The notes: a model not told the origin generated them from the sequence alone. Shown: positions 40,352 to 49,477, counted from the stretch's first letter. The stretch: 64,000 nt of DNA from Mycobacterium sp. D16Q13 (GCF_002013375.1 NZ_MAEW01000017.1:1-64000); one strand, 5' to 3'. Translations and numbers: made by a program.

Positions 40352-41024
40352 CGCCGCGCTGGTCGCCGGGTGCCTGATGGCGCTCGCGACGGCCGGATGC
40401 GACTCGAAACAACCCGAACCACAAGCCGTTTCATCACCTAGCCCGACGTCAGGCAGCACCACACCGAGCAGCTCGCCATCGAGCAGCACGGCCCCTCCTA
40501 CCGCCACGCCGCTGTCGATGAACGACTACCTGCAAAGCGTTGGCGTCACGGTCGTCCCGGTGTCCCCGGCGAGTCCGGCGAACGTGCGCGTCGAGGTCCC
40601 GCTGCCCGAGGGCTGGGAGAACCTGGGCTCGCTCGATCCCGCCTACCTGATCAGCGACAAACCCAGCGGAGCCGATCAGGGCCGGACACCGAGTGCGGTG
40701 ATCTACCTCATCAAGCTGGACGGCCCCTTGGACGCCCGCAAGGCAATCACCGAACACGGCTTCTCCGATGCGGAGAACACCCAGAACTTTCAGAAGATCA
40801 CCTCATCCCTGGACGACTTCCAGGGATATCCGTCGGCCGCTATCGAGAGCATCTACGACAACCAGAACGTGCGGGTGCACTCGTGGAACCGGGACGTCAT
40901 CGTGCCGGACGGGTCGCTGAACTACCTCGTGCAGCTCACCGTGACCACCACCGAGGCGCAGTCCGCGGCACTGTCCAAAGATGTCGCCACCCTCACCGAG
41001 GGCCTCAAGATCACCAAGCGGTAA
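40344..41024 (+). CDS. lpqT: LpqT-like lipoprotein (LpqN/LpqT family)
   Basis: The protein has 226 aa. The signal peptide ends in ALATAGC (Cys about 19). A Ser/Thr/Pro linker (about 25-52) is followed by the LpqN/LpqT domain (about 55-226) with VRVEVPLPEGWENLG, FQKITSSLDDFQGYPSAAIESIY and ALSKDVATLTEGLKI. The family is near the envelope in mycobacteria; LpqT has been linked to immune modulation. ATG 40344 overlaps the end of prs. Its 3' end overlaps the convergent erythromycin-esterase-like gene by 14 bp. Confidence 0.9.
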   Translation: MRSAALVAGCLMALATAGCDSKQPEPQAVSSPSPTSGSTTPSSSPSSSTAPPTATPLSMNDYLQSVGVTVVPVSPASPANVRVEVPLPEGWENLGSLDPAYLISDKPSGADQGRTPSAVIYLIKLDGPLDARKAITEHGFSDAENTQNFQKITSSLDDFQGYPSAAIESIYDNQNVRVHSWNRDVIVPDGSLNYLVQLTVTTTEAQSAALSKDVATLTEGLKITKR

Positions 41025-42189
41025 GACTCCGAATGAACGCGATGGCGTCCACGCCCTCTACGTCAGCGGGATCGACCGGGTAGCACCCGGACCGCGGCGG
41101 CACGTCCTGCCGGGGCGACAATCCGCCGGGAATCTCGGTGACAGGGAAGAGGATCCGGTCGGGGCCCCAGCTCCACATCCATCCATGCAGGGTGTCGGCA
41201 TGCGGCGCACCGATGTCCGCGGACTCATGGGTGCCGAAATCGCCCGCGATGACCGCATACGGGACGCGGCCCGCCGAGGCGACCAGCGCTCCGGCACACC
41301 ACCAGCTGGACTGTACGGAGCCCATGGACACCGTGGTCTGATGTCGCTGCAGATGCCCGTTGTGGGCGAACACCAGCGTTGGGCCGCTGTGTATCTCGGC
41401 GTCGGCGATCGCCTCCAGATTCTCGGCCATGAGCGCATCCCGGACACCCAGCATGGTGGACATCCGGGACGGGCCCGGGTCGGCCATCGCGAAATGCGCC
41501 CGCAGCAGGCCGACCGCCGCACGGGCGACAGTGCACATCTGCCAGAACTGCTCTGGCGAGGTTGAGGCACGCAATGCCGGGGCGTACCTCTCCAATGCGA
41601 CCACGAGTTCATCGGCAATCAGCCGCAATTGGCGTGCCGGAGCCGATCGCCCGATGGAAACCGCGGCATCGATCATGGCGTCCGGGTGAGACCAGGCGGC
41701 ATCGTCGCCCACCAGATCGGTGATCACGTCCTCCGAATATGGCAGGACGGCACCACCGGTTGACAGATACCTGTGCACCGCAAGAAGGGTGTCGCGCGGG
41801 CTCGGTGAGGCCATCATCTCGGTGGTGGCGTCGAAACCGTAGAACCGCACCTGCTCGCCGGGTTCTCGGCCGACGTTCCAGTCGCGCAGCCACTCGACCA
41901 GCTCGCGGCTAGCCGCGTAGGCGCCGAAGCCGTGGCTGAACCCGGCATCGAGCACGTCCTCGAGAGTCCCCTCCCCTGTCGTCACATACCGGTTGACGGC
42001 GAACCCCGCCACAGCGTCACTCTCCACCGCGACCGACCGGAAACCGCGCTCGGCCACCAGGTGACGAAGCAGCCGATTGCGCAGATGCCCGAACTCCTGC
42101 GGTCCATGGGTGGGTTCGCCGATGCCGAGCAGGCGGGGCGGGGTGCTCAGCCCCGAAAGGAAGGCGTCGATGTCTACCTCAAAAGTCAC
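41011..42189 (-). CDS. Erythromycin esterase family protein
   Basis: The protein is 392 aa from GTG 42189; the open frame continues upstream inside the opposite gene. It contains LGIGEPTHGPQEFGHLRNRLLRHLVAERGFRSVAVESD, the His/Glu pair of the Ere/succinoglycan-biosynthesis family, and later VFAHNGHLQRH, another catalytic region of Ere-type enzymes. Such proteins hydrolyse macrolide lactones or other esters; distant members are not resistance enzymes. Without structural tests no macrolide resistance should be assumed. Confidence 0.8.
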   Translation of the reverse strand: MTFEVDIDAFLSGLSTPPRLLGIGEPTHGPQEFGHLRNRLLRHLVAERGFRSVAVESDAVAGFAVNRYVTTGEGTLEDVLDAGFSHGFGAYAASRELVEWLRDWNVGREPGEQVRFYGFDATTEMMASPSPRDTLLAVHRYLSTGGAVLPYSEDVITDLVGDDAAWSHPDAMIDAAVSIGRSAPARQLRLIADELVVALERYAPALRASTSPEQFWQMCTVARAAVGLLRAHFAMADPGPSRMSTMLGVRDALMAENLEAIADAEIHSGPTLVFAHNGHLQRHQTTVSMGSVQSSWWCAGALVASAGRVPYAVIAGDFGTHESADIGAPHADTLHGWMWSWGPDRILFPVTEIPGGLSPRQDVPPRSGCYPVDPADVEGVDAIAFIRSLTAW

Positions 42190-42229
42190 ACCTCGACGGT
42201 ATCGGCCTTGGCCATTAGGGTCAGCCCCC

Positions 42230-43114
42230 GTGACCAAGTCGACGACCACATGGACCGCTGCAGAACTGCCGTCATTCGAGGGCCGCACCGTCATCATCAC
42301 CGGAGCCAACAGTGGACTCGGCCTGGAGACCGCACGCGAGCTGGCCAGGGTGGGTGCCCATGTCGTGATGGCCGTGCGCAACACCGAGAAGGGCAAGGCC
42401 GCCCAAGCAACCATCACCGGAAGCACCGAGGTTCGACAGGTCGACGTGGCCAACCTGGCTTCGGTGCGCGCCTTCGCCGATACCGTCGAAGCCGTCGACA
42501 TCCTGGTGAACAACGCCGGCATCATGATGGTGCCGCAGGCCAAGACCGCCGATGGCTTCGAAAGCCAGATTGGCACAAACCATCTCGGCGCCTTCGCGCT
42601 CACGAACCTGCTGCTGCCCAAGATCACCGACCGGGTGATCGCGGTGGCATCCGTCGCCCACCGTGCCGGGAAGATCAACCTGGCCGACCTCAACTACGAG
42701 CGCCGCGGGTACACCCGCGCGGGGGCGTACGGCGCATCCAAGCTCGCCAACCTGCTGTTCACGAAGGAATTGCAGCGCCGCCTGAGCGCGGCCGGATCAG
42801 CGGTCCGCGCTCTGACCGTCCATCCGGGTGTGGCCGCCACCGAGCTGCAGTCGCACAGCGGGAATCCGCTCTTCGAGATCGCGCTGAAGACCGGCAACCT
42901 CTTCGCACAGGACGCCGCACATGGCGCCCTCCCGGCGCTGTACGCCGCATCCCAAGACTTGCCGGGTGACACATACATCGGGCCGGACGGGCCGTTCGAG
43001 GCCAAGGGCTACCCCAAGCCGGTGGGCCGCAGCCGCAGAGCACAGGACGCCGAGAGCGCGAAGGGCCTGTGGGACCTGTCCGAGCAGCTCACCGGGGTTT
43101 CCTTTGCCCTTTGA
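42230..43114 (+). CDS. Short-chain dehydrogenase/reductase
   Basis: The protein is 294 aa from GTG 42230. NAD(P) site TGANSGLGLETAREL, NNAG (VNNAGIMMV), and active-site YxxxK in YGASKLANLL are present; the catalytic Ser is in VASVAHR. It resembles retinol-dehydrogenase/WWOX-like oxidoreductases of mycobacteria. It is divergent from the erythromycin-esterase-like gene (40-bp gap) and is located between lpqT and rplY. Confidence 0.9.
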   Translation: MTKSTTTWTAAELPSFEGRTVIITGANSGLGLETARELARVGAHVVMAVRNTEKGKAAQATITGSTEVRQVDVANLASVRAFADTVEAVDILVNNAGIMMVPQAKTADGFESQIGTNHLGAFALTNLLLPKITDRVIAVASVAHRAGKINLADLNYERRGYTRAGAYGASKLANLLFTKELQRRLSAAGSAVRALTVHPGVAATELQSHSGNPLFEIALKTGNLFAQDAAHGALPALYAASQDLPGDTYIGPDGPFEAKGYPKPVGRSRRAQDAESAKGLWDLSEQLTGVSFAL

Positions 43115-43136
43115 CCAGCACTGACACCCGAGCTGA

Positions 43137-43167
43137 TTGGCCTTTCGGGCGCGTGCTCGGCTACTCT
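43137..43167 (+). promoter_or_regulatory. Candidate promoter of rplY-pth
   Basis: TTGGCC (43137-43142) and TACTCT (43162-43167), spacing 19 bp, which is long; the start would be near 43174, giving a leader of about 120 nt. Confidence 0.3.
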
Positions 43168-43187
43168 GAGCGGGCTGTCACGGCGAG

Positions 43188-43246
43188 GGTGGGTCTTCCC
43201 ACCGTTATCGACGGGAATCTTGTACTCATCGGGGCCTCCGCCCCGG
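43188..43246 (+). promoter_or_regulatory. Two hairpins in the rplY leader
   Basis: GGTGGG-TCTT-CCCACC (43188-43203) and GGGGC-CTCC-GCCCC (43231-43244, extended by flanking pairs to 43229-43246) are perfect stems in the leader before the rplY RBS. Their spacing suggests an mRNA element, perhaps a target for autoregulation by L25; this is inference. Confidence 0.4.
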
Positions 43247-43292
43247 ATGTCCTCCCTGCGCCGTGCCTAACGAAACGCAAGGAGTAGACCAA

Positions 43293-43946
43293 ATGTCCAA
43301 GAAGAACACCCCCACCAGCAATAACCTCACCGTCACCGTCCGCACGGACACCGGCAAGGGCGCCTCGCGCCGCGCGCGCCGTGACGGCCTGGTTCCCGCG
43401 GTCCTGTACGGCCACGGCACCACCCCCGAGCACCTGAACCTGCCGGCCCGCGATTTCGCGGCCGTGCTGCGCCACACCGGCACCAACGCCATCCTGACCC
43501 TGGACATCGAGGGGCGCGAGCAGCTGGCCCTCACCAAGACCATCGAGATTCACCCCATCCGCCGCAACCTGGTGCACGCGGACCTGCTGGTCGTGCGCAA
43601 GGGCGAGAAGGTCACCGTTGAGGTGAACGTCCACATCGAGGGCGACGCCGAGAGCGGCACCCTGGTCACCCAGGACGCCAACACCCTGGAGATCGAGGCC
43701 GAGGCGCTGTCGATCCCCGAGTTCCTCACCGTGTCGGTTGAGGGCCTTGCCGCGGGCACCCAGATCACCGCCGGATCGATCGAGCTGCCCAAGGGCTCGA
43801 CCCTGATCTCCGATCCCGAGACCCTGGTCATCAACGTCGTCGCGGCCCCGACCGCCGATGAGATGGACGCCGAGGGTGGCGGCGGCGAAGGTGCTGCCGA
43901 GGCTCCCGCCGCGGACGAGGCCGCCGAGGGCTCCTCCGAGGAGTAA
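43293..43946 (+). CDS. rplY: Ribosomal protein L25/general stress protein Ctc
   Basis: The protein is 217 aa from ATG 43293, with AAGGAG 8 nt upstream. The N-terminal half is the 5S-rRNA-binding L25 domain (RTDTGKGASRRARRDGLVPAVLYG); the C-terminal half is the TL5/Ctc extension (about 100-190) followed by an acidic Ala/Glu tail. It binds 5S rRNA in the large subunit. It forms an operon with pth (3-bp gap). Confidence 0.96.
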   Translation: MSKKNTPTSNNLTVTVRTDTGKGASRRARRDGLVPAVLYGHGTTPEHLNLPARDFAAVLRHTGTNAILTLDIEGREQLALTKTIEIHPIRRNLVHADLLVVRKGEKVTVEVNVHIEGDAESGTLVTQDANTLEIEAEALSIPEFLTVSVEGLAAGTQITAGSIELPKGSTLISDPETLVINVVAAPTADEMDAEGGGGEGAAEAPAADEAAEGSSEE

Positions 43947-43949
43947 GAC

Positions 43950-44540
43950 GTGCCCGACGTATCCGACGATGCCGTGCTGGTGGTCGGCCTGGGCAACCCC
44001 GGGCCGACCTACGCCAAGACCCGGCACAACCTCGGATTCATGGTTGCCGACCTGTTGGCGGCCAAGGACGGCGCGACATTCAAGCCGCACAAGAAGTCCG
44101 GCGCCGAGGCGACGACGATTCGCCTCGGCGGCCGGGCCGTGAATCTGGCCAAGCCGCGCACGTTCATGAATACCTCCGGCCCACAGGTGGCCGCGCTGGC
44201 CCACTTCTTTTCGGTTCCCCCGGGCAACGTCATCGTGATGCACGATGAACTGGATCTCGATTTCGGCACGGTGCGACTCAAGCGCGGCGGCGGCGAGGGG
44301 GGCCACAATGGGCTGCGCTCGGTGTCCCAGTCGCTGGGCACCAAGGACTATCTGCGGGTCCGCCTGGGTGTCGGGCGTCCTCCCGGCCGCAAGGATCCGG
44401 CCACGTTCGTATTGGAGAATTTCGCCAAGGCGGAGACCGAACAGGTTCCCCTCCTGTGTGAGCAGGGTGTCGATGCCACCGAGCTCCTGATCCGCCTGGG
44501 CCTGGAGGCAGCACAGAATCAGGTGCATGCCTGGACTTAG
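43950..44540 (+). CDS. pth: Peptidyl-tRNA hydrolase
   Basis: The protein has 196 aa. LGNPGPTYAKTRHNLGFMVAD contains the catalytic His, MNTSGPQV the Asn, and MHDELDLDFG and GGGEGGHNGLRS the other conserved active-site segments. It releases tRNA from prematurely terminated peptides. It is the second gene of rplY-pth. Confidence 0.97.
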   Translation: MPDVSDDAVLVVGLGNPGPTYAKTRHNLGFMVADLLAAKDGATFKPHKKSGAEATTIRLGGRAVNLAKPRTFMNTSGPQVAALAHFFSVPPGNVIVMHDELDLDFGTVRLKRGGGEGGHNGLRSVSQSLGTKDYLRVRLGVGRPPGRKDPATFVLENFAKAETEQVPLLCEQGVDATELLIRLGLEAAQNQVHAWT

Positions 44541-44570
44541 ACGTCCGGATGGCCCCGCTATGGTCTCCTC

Positions 44571-45593
44571 ATGACCGACATCGCGGAGATCACCGGCGTC
44601 AACAAGATCGGCCTGCTCAGCCTGGGGGCGTACCGTCCCGAACGCGTCGTCACCAACGAAGAGATCTGCGAGCACATCGAGTCCTCGGACGAGTGGATCT
44701 ACACCCGCACCGGGATCAAGACCCGCCGGTTCGCTGCCGACGACGAATCCGCCCAAACCCTCTCCATCGAGGCCGGACGCAAGGCCATCGCCAACGCCCT
44801 GCTGACCGGCGCCGAGATCGACGCCGTCATCGTCGCCACCAGCACCCACTACCTGCAGACGCCGGCATCCGCCCCGGCCGTCGCCACCGCGCTGGGAGCC
44901 CAGGGTGTCCCGGCGTTCGACCTGTCCGCGGGCTGCGCCGGCTTCGGATACGCAGTGGGCGTGGCGGGCGACATGATCCGCGGTGGCAGCGCCAGCAAGG
45001 TGCTGGTCATCGGCTCGGAAAAGCTCTCCCCCGCACTGGATATGACCGACCGGGGCAACTGTTTCATCTTCGGCGACGGGGCCGGCGCGGTCGTCGTCGG
45101 CGAGACCGCCGAACAGGGCATCGGCCCCACGGTATGGGGCAGCGACGGCAGTCAGGCCAACGCTATTCGTCAGGATATCGACTGGATGGACTTCGCGGCG
45201 GCGCCCGACCCGGACGGCCCGCGCCCCTATCTGCGCATCGAGGGAACCTCGGTATTCCGTTGGGCCGCATTCGAAATGGGCAAGGTGGGGCAACGCGCCC
45301 TGGAGGCAGCCAAGGTGGGCCCGGAGGATATCGACGTCTTCGTGCCGCACCAGGCCAACAGCCGGATCAACGAATTGCTGGCCAAGAACCTGCATCTGCG
45401 TTCAGATGCGGTGATCGCCAACGACATCGAGCACACCGGCAACACCTCTGCCGCGTCTGTGCCGCTGGCCATGGAGGGTCTACTGTCGACCGGAGCCGCT
45501 AAGCCGGGCGACCTGGCCCTGCTCATCGGATACGGCGCCGGACTGAGCTATGCCGCCCAGGTGGTCAGGATGCCACCCGTTCCGTTCGAGTAG
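44571..45593 (+). CDS. 3-oxoacyl-ACP synthase III family (FabH-like) enzyme
   Basis: The protein has 340 aa. Thiolase-fold triad: Cys in SAGCAGFGYAV, His in VPHQANSRI and Asn in HTGNTSAASVP. The Phe/Gly-rich FIFGDGAGAVVVGE is typical. KAS III condenses acyl-CoA with malonyl-ACP; actinobacteria also have divergent copies in secondary lipid pathways. It lies 30 bp after pth and has no fab neighbours, so its product is unknown. Confidence 0.9.
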   Translation: MTDIAEITGVNKIGLLSLGAYRPERVVTNEEICEHIESSDEWIYTRTGIKTRRFAADDESAQTLSIEAGRKAIANALLTGAEIDAVIVATSTHYLQTPASAPAVATALGAQGVPAFDLSAGCAGFGYAVGVAGDMIRGGSASKVLVIGSEKLSPALDMTDRGNCFIFGDGAGAVVVGETAEQGIGPTVWGSDGSQANAIRQDIDWMDFAAAPDPDGPRPYLRIEGTSVFRWAAFEMGKVGQRALEAAKVGPEDIDVFVPHQANSRINELLAKNLHLRSDAVIANDIEHTGNTSAASVPLAMEGLLSTGAAKPGDLALLIGYGAGLSYAAQVVRMPPVPFE

Positions 45594-46202
45594 TCAGCGC
45601 CCCCGCATCGCGATCCCATCGAGCAGCATGGTGATCCCGAGCGTGAATTCGGTTGCAGAACTGCTCTGTTGCGCCACTTTGGCGAGTGCCGCCACGTTCG
45701 GATAGGCATCACCGGCTACCCCGCCGATCTGAGTCGCAGCTCCCCTGCTGTCATCTCCCAGGCCGGCCTGCGCGGAGCCAAGTGCGAATCCCAACACCGC
45801 TCTGAACGCGGCCAGCCGACTCTCCTCGTCAAGCCCAGCGCGGCCGAGTGCAGCAATGAGTGCATCGATTACCGCGAAACCGGCAGGCGAGGACATTCGA
45901 CGGGTGAGCACCAACGGGATGGCCGCCGGGTGCTCACCTACCGCAGTCCAGATGCCCCGCGCGATCCGTTCGACATCGGACCGCCAATTCGCAGACGGCT
46001 GGTACGCGGGCACGGCGGCCATCACCGCCGTCACCACCAGCTCCTCTAACCCTTCCTTGTCGTCGACATAGTTGTAGAGAGTCATCGGCCCGGTGCCCAG
46101 CGCCGTGGCCAGCGATCGCATACTCAACGCAGCCAACCCCTTGGTATCCACGAGTTCCAGTGCGGTCGCCGCTATCTCATCCTTGGTAAAGCGCGCTTTC
46201 AT
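45594..46202 (-). CDS. TetR-family regulator
   Basis: The protein is 202 aa from ATG 46202, with GGGGGA just upstream. The HTH is FTKDEIAATALELVDTKGLAALSMRSLATALGTGPMTLYNYVDDKEGLEEL. The C-terminal part is of the TetR C-terminal type seen in tetracycline-repressor-like proteins. It is divergent from the hydrolase gene at 46288, and the 85-bp gap contains two GTAC-N3-GTAC sites, so it probably represses both itself and the hydrolase pair. Confidence 0.88.
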   Translation of the reverse strand: MKARFTKDEIAATALELVDTKGLAALSMRSLATALGTGPMTLYNYVDDKEGLEELVVTAVMAAVPAYQPSANWRSDVERIARGIWTAVGEHPAAIPLVLTRRMSSPAGFAVIDALIAALGRAGLDEESRLAAFRAVLGFALGSAQAGLGDDSRGAATQIGGVAGDAYPNVAALAKVAQQSSSATEFTLGITMLLDGIAMRGR

Positions 46203-46218
46203 GGATCCCCCTTGACAA

Positions 46219-46262
46219 GTACATCGTACGTATTGCAGTCTCAATCTATACGTACATCGTAC
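46219..46262. promoter_or_regulatory. Two copies of GTACATCGTAC (TetR operator)
   Basis: GTACATCGTAC occurs at 46219-46229 and 46252-46262. Each copy is a near-palindrome (GTAC-ATC-GTAC), and they are 33 bp apart start to start, in the 85-bp region between the divergent TetR gene and hydrolase gene. TTGACA (46212-46217) touches the first copy. Confidence 0.6.
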
Positions 46263-46287
46263 CTATAGAAACCCAGGGAGCGACCTC

Positions 46288-47187
46288 ATGACGCCGTCCA
46301 CTACCGAACGTGTCGGATTCTCATCTGCCGGCATTCGATGCGCCGGATGGCTCACCCGTCCCGCCGAACCCGGGCGTCATCCCGCGGTTGTACTGGTGCA
46401 CGGCCTGGGCGCCACCCACGACATGATGCTGCCGCAGTACGAGAGGCACTTCGCGTCAGCCGGAATCGCCACGTTGGCATTCGACTACCGCTACACGGGC
46501 GCCTCCGAAGGTTTACCTCGCCAACAATTCTCGATGCGAAAGCAACGCCACGATGTCGAGTCGGCCATCGCGTTCCTGCAGAACCACCCGGATATCGATG
46601 GCGATCGCATCGCGCTGTGGGGCACCAGCCTCGGTGCCATGCATGTGACGCTGGTGGCCGCCGGCCGTGACGATCTCGCCGCAGCGGTCATCCAGTGCCC
46701 CATCGTGCACGGGCCCGGGGCCACGCGCACTTCCAGCCTCTGGTCGATGCTGCGGCTCGGCCTCCCGATCATCGAGGATCTGGTGCGCAAAGCATTCGGT
46801 CGGCCGAGACGGTACGTGCCGATTGTGGGGCCGCCGGGAGACTCAGCATTGGTGAGCACCGATGGCGCCCTGGCCGGCTGGGAGTCCACATGCCCACCCG
46901 GCCATGAGTTCGACAACCAGATGGCGGCCGCCGACGCGTCCACACTGGTATTCACCTCTGCCCTGCGTCGCGCACGGAGAATTGCCGCACCGCTGCTGGT
47001 CTGCGTCTGCGACCGCGAGGAACTGATGAATCCCCGCTATGCCGAGCTGGTGGCGCGGCGCGCGCCCCACGGCGTCGAATTCCACTACGAATCAGGCCAT
47101 TTCGACATCTATCAGCCACCGGTGCTGGAGCGTGCGCTGGCCGACCAAACCGTGTTTCTTCGAGAGCACCTCCATGTCGCGCGCTGA
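46288..47187 (+). CDS. Alpha/beta hydrolase
   Basis: The protein has 299 aa. VVLVHGLGATHDMMLPQYERHFASAGIATLAFDYRYTGAS is the N-terminal strand/oxyanion region, and WGTSLGAMH contains the nucleophile Ser. CDREEL is the Asp/Glu loop and ESGHFDIY the His. The dienelactone-hydrolase-like pattern suggests a short ester or lactone substrate. It overlaps the next gene by 14 nt and is probably repressed by the divergent TetR protein. Confidence 0.88.
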   Translation: MTPSTTERVGFSSAGIRCAGWLTRPAEPGRHPAVVLVHGLGATHDMMLPQYERHFASAGIATLAFDYRYTGASEGLPRQQFSMRKQRHDVESAIAFLQNHPDIDGDRIALWGTSLGAMHVTLVAAGRDDLAAAVIQCPIVHGPGATRTSSLWSMLRLGLPIIEDLVRKAFGRPRRYVPIVGPPGDSALVSTDGALAGWESTCPPGHEFDNQMAAADASTLVFTSALRRARRIAAPLLVCVCDREELMNPRYAELVARRAPHGVEFHYESGHFDIYQPPVLERALADQTVFLREHLHVAR

Positions 47188-47821
47188 CATCCTTCGCGCC
47201 AACGACGCGAGGTTCCTCGATGCCGTGGCGGATCTCAGCCAGACGGACTGGCTGGGCCCCAGCCTGTGTACCGAGTGGTCGAACCATGAGGTGTTGGCGC
47301 ATCTAGTGATTGGATGCAGCGCCTCGGTACGCGGCATCACTGCGGGGGTGGTCCGACAGCGGTCCTTCGACCGAGAAAACACCAGGACGGCAAGGAGTCT
47401 GGCCGCTGATCGCTCGCCCGAGGAACTCCTGCGGGATTATCGCGGGTTGATCAACCGACCCACCGGAATCGGCAAGGTCTGTCCGCGCAGCCTGCTCCTG
47501 GGCGATCACGTGGTCCACGAACTGGACATCCTGTTCGCGCTCGACCGCACCTCGTCGATACCCACGGGCATTCTCGTCAGGGTGCTCAACACGCAAGTGG
47601 GGCTGCCGAATCCTTTTGTCCCCGCCTACTTCACCGCGCGGGGGCTACGGTTGCGTGCAACAGATGCCCGTTGGGCTCACGGTAGATCGGGCCCCGTCGT
47701 GCAAGGCCCGGCCGCCGCACTCACATCGGTGCTGGCCGGCAGGCCACGAATGCTCACATACCTGACCGGTGAGGGCGCCGCGGTGCTCACGGAACGACTC
47801 GGATCACGTGCGCGACGCTAA
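47174..47821 (+). CDS. DinB-like/maleylpyruvate isomerase-type (mycothiol-dependent) protein
   Basis: The protein is 215 aa from ATG 47174. It has the DinB/MDMPI fold signature: DLSQTDWLGPSLCTEWSNHEVLAHLVIGC (W-x...H-x3-H-type metal ligands), and LLLGDHVVHELDILFAL (His and Asp). Family members use mycothiol in isomerisation or detoxification; individual activity is unknown. It is cotranscribed with the hydrolase. Confidence 0.75.
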   Translation: MSRADILRANDARFLDAVADLSQTDWLGPSLCTEWSNHEVLAHLVIGCSASVRGITAGVVRQRSFDRENTRTARSLAADRSPEELLRDYRGLINRPTGIGKVCPRSLLLGDHVVHELDILFALDRTSSIPTGILVRVLNTQVGLPNPFVPAYFTARGLRLRATDARWAHGRSGPVVQGPAAALTSVLAGRPRMLTYLTGEGAAVLTERLGSRARR

Positions 47822-47827
47822 CGGCAC

Positions 47828-49477
47828 CTAGATGACGAGGGCCACCGACGTCGAGCGGCGTAGCTTGCCCGACGGGGTCTTCGGAATGCTGCCCGGTCCG
47901 AGCACCACCACATTGCGTGGCCGCACATCGACCTCGGCAACAACCTCGTGCGCGACCTGCTGCTCGATCCGGCGAACCTCGTCCGCGTTCTCGAATGCGT
48001 TGGACTCCACCACGACCGCGAAGGTCTCGCGCTGGTTCTTGGGGTCGACTCCGGCCTCCAGGCGCACGGCGACCGCACAACCTGGCCGCACACCGTCGAC
48101 GCGACCGGCCGCACGCTCGATATCGGTCGGGTAGATGTTCCGGCCCGCCATGATGATGACGTCCTTGACGCGACCGCAGACCACCACATGCCCACGCTCC
48201 GTCAGGTAACCGAGGTCACCCGTGTTGTACCAACCGTTTTCGTCCTGCGCCGCCAGGAATCCACCCATGGTGACGTAACCGGGTGTCACCGACTCGCCGC
48301 GCAACTCTATGACGCCGACGCCGCGCGGAGGCAGCACATTCAGGTCCTCATCGATGACACGCGCCTCGATACCGGGCAACAGCGGGCCCAGCGTCGCCAG
48401 GTGACGGAGATTTCCGCGGGTAGCGGGAACGGCCCGACGCAGCGCGGCCAACAAGTCGGCATCTACCTCGTCGACAATCAGACCGGAGGCCTCAACCTCC
48501 GAGAAGGACACGGCCAGAGCAGTTTCCGCCATACCGTAGGCGGGGACCATCGCAGAGGACTTGAAGCCGAACGGCTTTCCGGCATCACACAGGTCATCGA
48601 CCACTGCCGGGTCCACCGGCTCGGCACCGGAGAGTACGAACCGCAGCGTCGACAGGTCGAAGTCACCCGGCTTGGCCTGGTTGCGCAGCCGCTTGGCCAA
48701 CAGCGAGTAGGCAAAGTTCGGGGCGGCCGTCATGGTGCCCTTGTATTTGTCGATCAGCCTGCCCCACAACAGAACATCGCGCATGAAGTCCAGCGGGGTG
48801 ATCTTCACCAGCTCCGCGCCGAAGAACATCGGCACTGTGAGGAAGCCGACCATGCCCATATCGTGGAACAAGGGCAGCCAGCTGACCATCACGTCGGACT
48901 CGGGCTTGTACTTGGAGGCGACGTACATGCCGTGCGCATTGGCGTACAGGTTGCGGTGGGTGATCTTGACTGCCTTCGGGGAACCAGTCGACCCCGACGT
49001 TAATTGCATGAGCGCGACGGCGTCCTCGTCGACATCGGCGGGTTCGATCGGATCGGCATCCCACAGATCCTTGATCTGGACGACGATCACGCCCTTTTCC
49101 TCGAGCACCGGAGCCGCGGCGTCGAACGGCGCGGACACGATGACGGCCTTGGCGCCGATCATGTCGACGACCTTCAGGGTGTCCTCGGCCCAGACCGCGA
49201 GGTCGGTGCGCGGGGTCGGCTGGTGCAGCATCGTCAGCGAGGCGCCACGCATCCACACCGCCTGGATCGCCGGGGCGATCTCGACGGGCATGCCCACCAA
49301 CATGCCGATCGCATCGTCAGACCCGAGGCCTGCGGCGGCCAAACCACCGGCCAGCTGCTTGGCGCGCTCGTGCACCTGCTTCCAGGTATGCCGCACAGGA
49401 GTGTCAGGTTCGCCGGTAACCATGCCTTTGACGCTGGAGAGCGCGTTCGCGTACAGCTCGTCGGTAAACCTGCTCAC
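47828..49477 (-). CDS. Long-chain acyl-AMP/acyl-CoA ligase (Pks16-type)
   Basis: The protein is 549 aa from GTG 49477, with AGGAGGA just upstream on the minus strand. ANL motifs: LMQLTSGSTGSPKAVKITH (A3), VPAYGMAETALAV (A5), NTGDLGYLT (A7), GRVKDVIIMAGRNIYPTDIE (A8) and TPSGKLRR (A10, Lys). M. tuberculosis Pks16 (Rv1013), which is misnamed as a polyketide synthase, occupies the same position near pth and ispE. It activates fatty acids; acceptor CoA or carrier protein is not certain. The region 49478-49708 to ispE has no gene. Confidence 0.9.
   Translation of the reverse strand: MSRFTDELYANALSSVKGMVTGEPDTPVRHTWKQVHERAKQLAGGLAAAGLGSDDAIGMLVGMPVEIAPAIQAVWMRGASLTMLHQPTPRTDLAVWAEDTLKVVDMIGAKAVIVSAPFDAAAPVLEEKGVIVVQIKDLWDADPIEPADVDEDAVALMQLTSGSTGSPKAVKITHRNLYANAHGMYVASKYKPESDVMVSWLPLFHDMGMVGFLTVPMFFGAELVKITPLDFMRDVLLWGRLIDKYKGTMTAAPNFAYSLLAKRLRNQAKPGDFDLSTLRFVLSGAEPVDPAVVDDLCDAGKPFGFKSSAMVPAYGMAETALAVSFSEVEASGLIVDEVDADLLAALRRAVPATRGNLRHLATLGPLLPGIEARVIDEDLNVLPPRGVGVIELRGESVTPGYVTMGGFLAAQDENGWYNTGDLGYLTERGHVVVCGRVKDVIIMAGRNIYPTDIERAAGRVDGVRPGCAVAVRLEAGVDPKNQRETFAVVVESNAFENADEVRRIEQQVAHEVVAEVDVRPRNVVVLGPGSIPKTPSGKLRRSTSVALVI

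Noticed and set aside
41011..42189. Macrolide resistance gene ere
   Set aside because: Family motifs are present, but distant family members do not confer resistance; no claim can be made from the sequence.
43161..45395. 744-codon open frame on the minus strand opposite rplY, pth and the FabH-like gene
   Set aside because: All three genes on the plus strand have complete family motifs; the long antisense frame is a GC-rich shadow without a domain pattern.
47828..49477. Polyketide synthase (name pks16 of the homologue)
   Set aside because: Only an adenylate-forming ligase domain is present; no ketosynthase or other PKS domain.
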